Source: Limisphaerales bacterium (GTDB taxonomy: Bacteria; Verrucomicrobiota; Verrucomicrobiia; Limisphaerales; UBA11358). Taken from it: a DNA stretch of 7,988 nucleotides. Position numbers and translations under genes: made by a program. Location: the NCBI GenBank assembly GCA_003455565.1, contig DMQW01000079.1:1-7988 (forward strand), written 5' to 3'. Below the pieces are notes generated by a model. The model was not told the DNA's origin. It saw only the letters and a program-made list of their open reading frames with translations, and made no database searches. Position 1 is the first letter of the stretch, and each line of letters starts with the position of its first letter. Below are positions 1 through 6,179 of the stretch, piece by piece.

Positions 1-47
1 TTTTGAAATTCAGCGGCGACGTGAGCGGTGAGTTCTTTGAGGTTCAT
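1..47 (-). CDS. Start of a minus-strand gene cut by the window edge (possibly galactokinase)
   Basis: An ATG at 47-45 opens a frame with no stop to the window edge and reads MNLKELTAHVAAEFQ. This is a plausible amphipathic N-terminal helix. It lies 99 bases downstream of the small membrane protein and on the same strand as the symporter cluster. Galactokinases often begin with a short helix of this type ahead of the APGRVNLIGEHTDY motif, and sugar symporters are often next to sugar kinases. Both points are only suggestive, because the diagnostic motif would lie outside the window. No Shine-Dalgarno sequence is evident upstream. A real gene start is reasonably likely; the identity is a guess. 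Confidence 0.45.
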   Translation of the reverse strand, partial: MNLKELTAHVAAEFQ

Positions 48-74
48 AACAAATTAAAACGAAGATGGAGAATT

Positions 75-138
75 GAGGATGAAGGATGGAAAAAAGCGGA
101 GGCGCGATGCCATCCGCCAGCTTCCATCCGCCATCCTC
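75..138. repeat. Imperfect long inverted repeat (hairpin) between genes
   Basis: The arms at 75-90 (GAGGATGAAGGATGGA) and 123-138 (TCCATCCGCCATCCTC) pair at 14 of 16 positions. Inside them GCGGA (96-100) can pair with TCCGC (113-117). The 10-base word CCATCCGCCA also occurs twice as a direct repeat, at 110-119 and 124-133. The structure fills most of the gap between the stop of the 67-residue protein at 147 and the next start at 47. It has no T-run after the stem on the minus strand, so it is not a canonical intrinsic terminator. It looks more like a dispersed intergenic element or an RNA processing hairpin. Confidence 0.55.
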
Positions 139-146
139 GCCGCAAA

Positions 147-350
147 TCAGGCGGACGGCGGAGTTTTGCCGCCACGCATCGCGCCGAGCAGCATCAGCAC
201 GCCGAACACGAGCAGGATGATGCCCCAGATGAGGTTGATGTTTATGTCAAGCATGAGCGAACCGGCGCGGTTGACCGCGCCGTAGCCGGTGAGCAGCACG
301 CCGATGAGCGTGAACATGAGGCCAATCGGCCAGCGAATATCGAGTCCCAT
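147..350 (-). CDS. Small two-helix membrane protein, unknown function
   Basis: A 67-residue protein with two hydrophobic segments, about residues 8-26 and 37-57. They are joined by a short polar loop (VNRAG, then the DININ sequence), and the protein ends in a short basic Gly/Pro tail. The start ATG at 350-348 is 32 bases after the symporter stop on the same strand, so the two are probably co-transcribed. An A-rich GAAAGAA lies upstream, but no strong Shine-Dalgarno. I do not recognise a named family. Small two-helix proteins serve as partner subunits of some SSS transporters (the DUF4212 and YhdT types), which makes an accessory role conceivable. A general envelope protein is equally possible. 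The consistent hydrophobic pattern and the tight spacing support a real gene. Confidence 0.7.
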   Translation of the reverse strand: MGLDIRWPIGLMFTLIGVLLTGYGAVNRAGSLMLDININLIWGIILLVFGVLMLLGAMRGGKTPPSA

Positions 351-382
351 AAATTTATTCTTTCAGTTTGGGTTGTTTTGGT

Positions 383-2344
383 TCACCAGAAAATAAGGTT
401 CAAGATGATGCAGACGATCAGCAGCACGACGCCGACGACGGCGGGCTTCTGATAAATCGGGATGTTGTGGTCCACGATTTTCGGCGTGAGCGAATAGACG
501 AGGCCCTTCAGATCGGCGTCGGCCTTCTGTGATTTGGTGGCGAGCGAAATCACCAGCGTGAGGGTGAAGCAGACGATGAAGGCGAACGCGGCGAGCCAGA
601 AGTTCTGCGCCATTTCGCTGGGGAATTTACAGCTCTCAGGAACTTGATGGCCAAGGATATTCCAAAGGTAAGCGCCTTTCACACCCGGCACGTTGCCCGT
701 CGCAATGGTCAGCGAATGGAACAGCGTCGAGCCGGCAAAGCCGCATAACAGGCCGACGAATGCGCCGGTTCCCGTCGTGCGTTTCCAGAACATGCCGAGC
801 AGGAATGTGGCGAAGATCGGCGCGTTCACGAAGCCGAACACGAGCTGGATGATGTCCATGGCGTTGTCATACATCGAGGCGAAATACGCCGCGCCCATGC
901 TTAACACGATGCCGACCACGGTGATGACTTTGCCGGTCAGGAAATAGTGCCGGTCACTTTTGCCCTTCACAAAGTAAGCCTGATACAGATCGTAGGTAAA
1001 GACGGTGTTGAAGGCGGTGACGTTGCCCGCCATGCCGGACATGAAGGATGCGAGCAGCGCGGTCAGCGCGAGGCCGAACAGACCGGGCGGACAGTATTTT
1101 TTTATGAGCGAAAGGATGACGCCGCTGTAATAATTTTCGGCAATGCTGTTGTAAAGTCCTTGCTGGATTTGCGTGTCAGTCAACTGGCCCGCCTTGTTAG
1201 CCGCGACCAGTGAAAGAATTTTTTCGGAATCCACTTTTTCGCCGAGCGCGGCGCCGACCGCCTTCACGGCGTCAGCATCGGCGGCAGTGGCTTTTCTCAC
1301 GGTGGCCATGGCGTTGTCGTAATTTGCCTGTGAGACAATCGGCGGCGGGATGCGATAATTTTTATCCGGCATCGAGGTCAACGCGACGGCAATCATGCCG
1401 GGGACGATGACGAGAAACGGGAAAAACATTTTCGGAATGGCGGCGACGAGCGGCGTATTGCGCGCGGCGGTCATGTTCTTCGCCGCCATCGCACGCTGAA
1501 CGACGAGGAAATTTGTGCACCAATAGCCGAAGCTCAAAACGAAGCCGAGACCGAAAATCATCGCGAACCAGTCCACGCCCATCGGGTTGTGCGCCGAACC
1601 GGCGAGCACCGGTTGCCAGGCGCTGGTCCAGGCATTCGTCGCGTAGGTCGTGCCGGCATCTTTCAGATAAAGCGCGGCAGGATTGGTCGCGACGGTTTGC
1701 AGCGAATGATTCATTGCGCCCCAGCCGCCCACGTCTTTCAATCCAAGATAAACCACCGGCGCGAAGCCGAGGACAATCATGAAGAACTGCAAAACTTCCG
1801 TGTAAATCGCCGAGGTGAGCCCGCCTTTCAAAACATAAAGCAAAACCACGCCGGAGCAAATCAACAGGGCGAAGTTGTAGTTCCAACCGAGCAGCTGGTT
1901 CAACAATTTCGCCAGCGCGTCCATCGAAATACCGGAGGCAAAAATGGTCATCACCGCGAAGGCAATGGCGTTCAGCGCACGGACACGTTCGTCAAAGCGC
2001 ATCTTGAGGTATTCCGGCGTGGAGCGCGCCTTGGAGCCGTAATAAAACGGCATCATGAACACGGCGAGAAACACCATCGCCGGAATTGCGCCGACCCAGT
2101 AAAAGTGCGCGGTGGCGATGCCGTATTTCGCGCCGCTCGCGGCCATGCCGACGAGTTCGAGCGCGCCGAGGTTGGCCGAGATGAAGGCCAGACCAGTGAC
2201 CCACGTCGGAATCGAACGGGCGGACGTGAGAAAGTCCGACGACGTTTTCATGTAACGCGCCAGCATCCAGCCGATGCCGATGACAAACGCGACGTAAGCG
2301 ATGAGGATGGTGTAATCAATCCACTGAAGTTGGATGGTTTGCAT
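383..2344 (-). CDS. SSS-family sodium:solute symporter (vSGLT-like)
   Basis: A 653-residue inner-membrane transporter of the solute:sodium symporter family (LeuT fold), expected to import a solute, probably a sugar, with Na+. About 13-14 hydrophobic segments are visible from residue 10 to the last at 634-652. Landmarks shared with Vibrio vSGLT, aligned by eye from memory: SANLGALELVGM (56-67), GGLTSAIYTEVLQFF (174-188), FGYWCTN...VQRAMAAKN (272-290), K305, LTALLASFMSG (427-437) and FLLGMFWKRTTGTGA (514-528). The vSGLT gate tyrosine (Y263) corresponds to Y274, K294 to K305, and Na+-site Ser365 to S433; Ser364 is Ala432. Sugar ligands Gln69 and Glu88 appear as Glu63 and Tyr82, so the substrate may not be galactose. 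The protein is about 110 residues longer than vSGLT, partly through a longer hydrophilic loop at about 325-405. It starts at ATG 2344-2342 with no clear Shine-Dalgarno. It heads a minus-strand cluster with the 67-residue protein and the edge gene. Confidence 0.93.
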   Translation of the reverse strand: MQTIQLQWIDYTILIAYVAFVIGIGWMLARYMKTSSDFLTSARSIPTWVTGLAFISANLGALELVGMAASGAKYGIATAHFYWVGAIPAMVFLAVFMMPFYYGSKARSTPEYLKMRFDERVRALNAIAFAVMTIFASGISMDALAKLLNQLLGWNYNFALLICSGVVLLYVLKGGLTSAIYTEVLQFFMIVLGFAPVVYLGLKDVGGWGAMNHSLQTVATNPAALYLKDAGTTYATNAWTSAWQPVLAGSAHNPMGVDWFAMIFGLGFVLSFGYWCTNFLVVQRAMAAKNMTAARNTPLVAAIPKMFFPFLVIVPGMIAVALTSMPDKNYRIPPPIVSQANYDNAMATVRKATAADADAVKAVGAALGEKVDSEKILSLVAANKAGQLTDTQIQQGLYNSIAENYYSGVILSLIKKYCPPGLFGLALTALLASFMSGMAGNVTAFNTVFTYDLYQAYFVKGKSDRHYFLTGKVITVVGIVLSMGAAYFASMYDNAMDIIQLVFGFVNAPIFATFLLGMFWKRTTGTGAFVGLLCGFAGSTLFHSLTIATGNVPGVKGAYLWNILGHQVPESCKFPSEMAQNFWLAAFAFIVCFTLTLVISLATKSQKADADLKGLVYSLTPKIVDHNIPIYQKPAVVGVVLLIVCIILNLIFW

Positions 2345-2359
2345 AGAGTGTGGCGAAGG

Positions 2360-2387
2360 ATTTAACGATTTTCGACGGCGGTGTCAA
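2360..2387 (-). promoter_or_regulatory. Probable sigma-70-type promoter of the symporter
   Basis: Read on the minus strand, a consensus -35 TTGACA (2387-2382) is followed by a 16-base spacer and TTAAAT (2365-2360), which matches the -10 consensus at 4 of 6 positions. Transcription would start near 2353, only about 9 bases before the symporter ATG at 2344. That gives an almost leaderless message, consistent with the missing Shine-Dalgarno. The perfect -35 supports the call; the weak -10 limits it. Confidence 0.4.
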
Positions 2388-2470
2388 ATGGTTTGCCGCG
2401 AAGAAGCTATAATAATTTTTACCGACAGTCACGCGCAGCGAGCCGGCCGTGGCCTGATTTGCAATTCTTC

Positions 2471-2548
2471 GGAGCGCGGCTGTGCGCGCAGCGTCAGCCG
2501 CAGCAGCGTTCAAATTGCTGCGGCTGGTCTGCGACACAGCCGCGCTCC
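2471..2548. repeat. 78-base near-complete palindrome (REP/RAYT-like intergenic element)
   Basis: Outer arms GGAGCGCGGCTGTG (2471-2484) and CACAGCCGCGCTCC (2535-2548) are perfectly complementary over 14 bp. CGCAG (2487-2491) pairs with CTGCG (2529-2533). CAGCCGCAGCA (2495-2505) pairs perfectly over 11 bp with TGCTGCGGCTG (2516-2526). This leaves a 10-base loop (2506-2515) and only small internal bulges. The element lies between the divergent symporter promoter and the YlbF-family gene. It encodes nothing convincing and has no T-run, so it is not a simple terminator. Its size and GC-rich cruciform form resemble REP/BIME-type dispersed elements mobilised by REP-associated tyrosine transposases. 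No second copy is present in this window. Confidence 0.75.
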
Positions 2549-2564
2549 ATGTTGCCGTCCCGCC

Positions 2565-2595
2565 TTGGCAATTGCTTTTCTGCAGCCGGTATGCT
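2565..2595 (+). promoter_or_regulatory. Possible promoter of the YlbF-family gene
   Basis: TTGGCA (2565-2570; 5 of 6 to the -35 consensus) and TATGCT (2590-2595; 4 of 6 to the -10 consensus) are separated by 19 bases, longer than the preferred 17. Transcription would begin near 2602, giving a leader of about 14 bases before the ATG at 2616. The pair sits just downstream of the 78-base palindrome. The spacing makes this a weak call. Confidence 0.25.
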
Positions 2596-2615
2596 TTATT
2601 CCCGGCGCAAAATTT

Positions 2616-3014
2616 ATGCCTACAAAAATTGAAACGAAAACGAACGAGCTTTGCGAAGCCATCCTCGAACAGATCCAGACCGGCGGCATCCGCACGCGCA
2701 TTGACACTTTTCAGGCCGATGCCACGGCGCGCGGCCAATACGAGTCGCTGATGAGCAAGGGCCAGGCGCTCCAGGAAAAACAGCACGGCGGCCAGGCGCT
2801 GGAACCGGCGGAAATCGCCGCGTTTGAAACCGACCGGGACGCGCTGTTGAAAAATCCCGTCGCCGCCAGCTTCCTCGACGCGCAGGAAGAAATGCACGAA
2901 CTTCAGCACCGCGTCCAGAAGCACGTCAACAAGACCATCGAACTGGGCCGCATCCCCGGCGCGGAAGACCTCGAAAGCTCCTGTGACGGTCACGGCGGCT
3001 GCGGCTGCCACTGA
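2616..3014 (+). CDS. YlbF-family (Com_YlbF) helical protein with Cys/His-rich tail
   Basis: A 132-residue cytoplasmic protein, almost entirely helical and charged, typical in length and pattern for the YlbF/YmcA family. Helices are visible at about 6-22, 30-57, 64-79 and 83-111, including the family-like segments TRIDTFQAD (27-35), PVAASFLDAQEEM (81-93) and a final amphipathic helix rich in H, Q and V. In Bacillus, YlbF, YmcA and YaaT form the RicAFT complex, which affects RNA maturation and competence/biofilm development. Members in Gram-negative phyla are largely uncharacterised. The tail carries C123, H126, C129, C131 and H132, a compact metal or Fe-S ligand cluster; C13 is the only other cysteine. 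I place the start at ATG 2616 because the family-like sequence begins there. The frame stays open upstream to 2334, but that stretch crosses the palindrome and looks non-coding. The gene stands alone, with a terminator directly after it. Confidence 0.85.
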   Translation: MPTKIETKTNELCEAILEQIQTGGIRTRIDTFQADATARGQYESLMSKGQALQEKQHGGQALEPAEIAAFETDRDALLKNPVAASFLDAQEEMHELQHRVQKHVNKTIELGRIPGAEDLESSCDGHGGCGCH

Positions 3015-3031
3015 TTTTAGTTCAACCGAAT

Positions 3032-3075
3032 AACGAAAAACGCCGTGAAGCGAAAACTTCACGGCGTTTTTCGTT
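3032..3075. terminator. Bidirectional intrinsic terminator between convergent genes
   Basis: AACGAAAAACGCCGTGAAG (3032-3050) and its exact reverse complement (3057-3075) form a perfect 19-bp stem with a 6-base loop, CGAAAA (3051-3056). The stem core is GC-rich, and the outer part supplies A5 on the left and T5 on the right, so it can terminate on either strand. It lies 17 bases after the YlbF-family stop and 11 bases beyond the stop of the convergent surface-protein gene, as expected for a shared terminator. Confidence 0.88.
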
Positions 3076-3086
3076 CCCAAACCGGC

Positions 3087-6000
3087 TTATGGATAAACTA
3101 AGCGATAGAACACGGCACCATTGGCTGGATTGATTGTAAAATTGGTCGAGTTCACCAACGTCGCACCGGCCACGTCAACCCAGTTGGTGCCAAGTCCATT
3201 TGCCAGTGAGTTGGTCTGGGCTTGCAAGCGCCAGCCAGTATGATCCGCCGGCCATAAAAGCGTCAAAACATTGCTGGTGACGCTGAAGGTGATGTTGGTC
3301 GGATTGGTTGCCACGGTGGACACCACAGCGATGCTGCCATTCACGGCCAGCTTGTTGGTCCAATTAATGCCTGCTCCGGTGATCGTCATGGTCGCGCCGT
3401 TGCTCATCCCCTTGTTGAACAGGAAGAAGGTGTCACCCACCTGAAGCGCGGCACCCAGGTTGGTCACGGTGATGGTGCCCGTGCCGGTGTTCGTTAAAAC
3501 GCCAGTGACGGAAACCTGGTCGCTCGACGAACCAGACCGGTTCACGCGGAAGAATCCGTTGCCATTCAATGTCAGGGCGTTGTTGATGGTCAGTGTGCCG
3601 ATGGACGCGCCTGATCCGCCTCCGATAGATGAGTTAGTCTGCACAAATACCGAACCGGCAATCGTGCCGGCACCCGCGAGCAGTCCGGGCGTGTTGGTTG
3701 TGTTGCTGTTGTTGCTCGTCAGGCCGGTGTAGGTGTTGATCGCATCCAAGTAAAGCGCGCCAGGGCCGGTCTTAATGAGTCCCACACCCAAACCGCTATC
3801 ACCGATTGCGCCCAGAATTGTCGTCAGACCGGTATTCGTCACTTGAATCGTCCGGTTGGTTCCAGCGCCCAAACCATCCTGCCCATTCAGGGCGAAAGGT
3901 CCGGTAAACGTGAAATTGTTCGTGCCGCCAATGACCAAAGTCAAATTGTTGCTCGCCGAAGGGTATTGAACTTGATTACCGATGCTTCGAGCACCGCCGA
4001 AGGCAAATAACATGCCGCTGCCTCCCAAAGTGGTGGTGGAGTCGTTGACCAATGACAATGGACCAGTGCCAATCGGGCCGGAGCTGACACTGCCGGGGCT
4101 GCCCGTCGTATCAAGGCCCAAGCCGATGGCACCGGCAGCCGGGATCGTGCCGCCGGAGTAAGTGTTCGTGCCATTGAGATAACTGACGGAGTTTTTCTGT
4201 AGGAAGGCACCGGTGCCGGAAATCACACCGTTATACGTCTGGCTGCCGGTAGCTGCCGAAGGAGACCAGACAAGTGTGCTGTCGTTCAGGTTCAGATTGG
4301 CGTTATAAACTGTGCTGGTGCCGTTAATCCGGAAGCGCGTGGCATTCGTGCCGCTGCCATTGCTGCCGTGATTTATGGTCAGCGTTTTGTTCGTAGTGCC
4401 AATCAGATTTCCATTCAGCACAACGCCGTAGGACGTGTTCACCGGCTCCACCACCATGGTGAAGTCATCCGCAACAATCCAGTCGCCATTCAACCCCGTA
4501 GTCGAACTGGATGCCACCATGATGTCCATCTGGCCGCCGGCCAACGCCATCGTAATCGGGCCGGTGCCCAGACCGTTGATGTTTCCGAGCCGGAGATTGG
4601 CGGTGGCATTGCTGATGATGGTTCCGCCCGTGTAGGAATTGGCATTGTTGATGGTCAACTGGGCGCTGGCATTGTAGAGCAAACTGCCTGGACCTGCAAA
4701 ACTGCCGGTGCCGGACAGGGTGTAAATAGAGGAACCGCTCACCGTGACGGATGAGGCGCTCAAATAGGAACCGCTCAAGGGAACGGTGCCGCCCGCCCCA
4801 TTATCATCGAAAGTGACCGCATCGCCGAAATTGAAGGTGAATCCCGGGGTCAGACTGCCATTAAGCCAACTGGGGCTATTATTTAAGTCCCAAGCTCCGC
4901 TGCCCGAATAGATCAGGTTTTTTGCTGTTCCAAAGGCCAGCGAGTGGATTTCTGAATTGGTGCTGAAAGGCCCGGCACCGGTCACCGTTACATAATAACC
5001 GTTCGCTCCAGAGCACACGTCACCCGCCCCGGCTGGGGAGATGACAAGCTGGCTGCTGTTGGCCCCGGAAATATTGCCGCCATTGAGTAGATTCGTGCCA
5101 TTCCGATGCCACTGATAGGTCATGCTAAACCCGGTGGCAGCGACGGAAAAGTAGCAGGAGCCACCGTTGGGAACCGTGACATCCACAGGTTGCTGATCAA
5201 TTGTAGGAGGGCCTGAAATAGGTGTTACCGATCCGGAAACCTCAACTGAAGACACGTCAATGGTGCTTGCTGAACCGGACACCTTGGACTGATAACCAAA
5301 GCCAAAACCATTAAAACCGCCGGTGAGGAAAGTGGTATTGGTGGCGATTCCACCATAACTCGCCACAACGGTGCCGCCGGTGCCGGCCCCGGAATAAAGC
5401 GTGTTGGTGATGGCAAGACTGTTCACGTCGTTCATCGTGATGGAAAGAACCTCCGTGTAGGCTTCCCCAGTGTTAAGTGACACGGTGGTAGAAGCCGAGG
5501 ATGCAATAGTAGCTTGATTCCGGGCCGTGCTGGTGCTGCTGCCGGACAAGACCAGTTCCTGATTCCAGCCAGATGTTGCGGTTGCCTGTGACGGCCGGGT
5601 CATGATCTTGCTGGTGCCACTGACAATTTGGCCAAAATAGCCCTGCCAATTTTGCGCGTAGTTGGCCAGGTTAAGAGTAGTCGAGACATTCGTTCCACCG
5701 GGTAGCGGATTGAATGGCACGATGTTGCCGCTGTTAAATAGGCCAATGCCCAATTGCGAAGAACCAGGACTCGCAGGAAAAATGCCGGACGTGTTGGTGA
5801 AAACAATAGTCAGTTGGATATTATCCCCCGACATGACGAGGGCTATCGGATTGGTGGCAAACAACGCCTGAACTTCCATAACGCCGCTGGACGTTGAACC
5901 AATGCCAAATAAAAGGTCGCCGGGGTTAACGGCTGGCGTAGGCGTTTGAGTCTTGGTTGAAAGCATCTGGTAGGCAGTGCTCGTGGACGTGGGATCGACA

Positions 6001-6128
6001 GGTGATCCAGAATTAATCGTGCTGCCGCTGCCAAATGTGTCACTGAAAAAAACGGTCGCTGGCGACACAAACGGCGCGAAGGCCGCAAACAAGGCAATTG
6101 CAATTTTGAGAGGGCGGGGATTTTTCAT
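3087..6128 (-). CDS. Exported beta-rich surface protein: lectin-like domain, Ig-like domain, autotransporter-type beta-strand repeats
   Basis: A 1013-residue exported protein. Residues 1-24 are a Sec signal peptide (basic start, hydrophobic core 9-21, cleavage likely after SPA). Residues 25-303 form a Ser/Thr/Gly-rich beta domain opening with FFSDTFGSGSTINS, likely concanavalin/LamG-like. Residues 306-383 are Ig-like, with PPTIDQQP, the core W340 in TYQWHRNG and GYYVTV. Residues about 400-900 hold autotransporter-associated beta-strand repeats, clearest at NANSYTGGT (495-503), NGTNTYSGG (652-660) and KTGPGALYLDAINTYTGL (786-803). Residues about 945-1013 are a compact C-terminal module with LLWPADHTGWRLQAQTN, NWVDVAGAT and the ending VFYRLVYP. 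The only cysteines, C325 and C372, are both in the Ig-like domain. There is no autotransporter barrel, LPXTG or PEP-CTERM signal. The start ATG 6128-6126 is preceded by a weak GAAAG and immediately gives the signal peptide. It lies 51 bases downstream of the pseudopilin gene and is probably in its operon. Role inferred: cell-surface adhesion or glycan binding. Confidence 0.88.
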   Translation of the reverse strand: MKNPRPLKIAIALFAAFAPFVSPATVFFSDTFGSGSTINSGSPVDPTSTSTAYQMLSTKTQTPTPAVNPGDLLFGIGSTSSGVMEVQALFATNPIALVMSGDNIQLTIVFTNTSGIFPASPGSSQLGIGLFNSGNIVPFNPLPGGTNVSTTLNLANYAQNWQGYFGQIVSGTSKIMTRPSQATATSGWNQELVLSGSSTSTARNQATIASSASTTVSLNTGEAYTEVLSITMNDVNSLAITNTLYSGAGTGGTVVASYGGIATNTTFLTGGFNGFGFGYQSKVSGSASTIDVSSVEVSGSVTPISGPPTIDQQPVDVTVPNGGSCYFSVAATGFSMTYQWHRNGTNLLNGGNISGANSSQLVISPAGAGDVCSGANGYYVTVTGAGPFSTNSEIHSLAFGTAKNLIYSGSGAWDLNNSPSWLNGSLTPGFTFNFGDAVTFDDNGAGGTVPLSGSYLSASSVTVSGSSIYTLSGTGSFAGPGSLLYNASAQLTINNANSYTGGTIISNATANLRLGNINGLGTGPITMALAGGQMDIMVASSSTTGLNGDWIVADDFTMVVEPVNTSYGVVLNGNLIGTTNKTLTINHGSNGSGTNATRFRINGTSTVYNANLNLNDSTLVWSPSAATGSQTYNGVISGTGAFLQKNSVSYLNGTNTYSGGTIPAAGAIGLGLDTTGSPGSVSSGPIGTGPLSLVNDSTTTLGGSGMLFAFGGARSIGNQVQYPSASNNLTLVIGGTNNFTFTGPFALNGQDGLGAGTNRTIQVTNTGLTTILGAIGDSGLGVGLIKTGPGALYLDAINTYTGLTSNNSNTTNTPGLLAGAGTIAGSVFVQTNSSIGGGSGASIGTLTINNALTLNGNGFFRVNRSGSSSDQVSVTGVLTNTGTGTITVTNLGAALQVGDTFFLFNKGMSNGATMTITGAGINWTNKLAVNGSIAVVSTVATNPTNITFSVTSNVLTLLWPADHTGWRLQAQTNSLANGLGTNWVDVAGATLVNSTNFTINPANGAVFYRLVYP

Positions 6129-6179
6129 GGTGACTTTCAGGTTTGATTGGGGTGTTGGTGGTTCAAATTGCGGGAAGGA

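Noticed and set aside
3..452. 149-codon plus-strand open frame at the left edge
   Set aside because: It crosses the hairpin and lies antisense to the two-helix protein and the symporter end. The composition is low-complexity His/Glu/Arg with no family resemblance.
1589..2365. 258-codon plus-strand open frame antisense to the symporter
   Set aside because: It is Arg/His/Gly-rich and typical of the reverse complement of GC-rich membrane-protein codons; the symporter frame is unambiguous.
2408..2413. Perfect TATAAT on the plus strand upstream of the palindrome
   Set aside because: No acceptable -35 lies 16-18 bases upstream and there is no extended -10 TG. It may be chance within an A/T-rich patch, although if used it would put the palindrome into the YlbF-family leader.
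2334..2615. N-terminal extension of the YlbF-family protein (94 extra codons)
   Set aside because: The extension reads through the 78-base palindrome, is Arg/Cys/Ser-rich and unlike the family; family-like sequence begins at ATG 2616.
2316..3080. 254-codon minus-strand open frame covering the YlbF-family gene and the palindrome
   Set aside because: It is antisense to a recognisable family protein, runs through both the 78-base palindrome and the terminator, and its translation has no coherent domain pattern.
3087..6128. Classical autotransporter (type Va secretion)
   Set aside because: The beta-strand repeats resemble passenger domains, but there is no C-terminal beta-barrel translocator and the protein ends in a small globular module.
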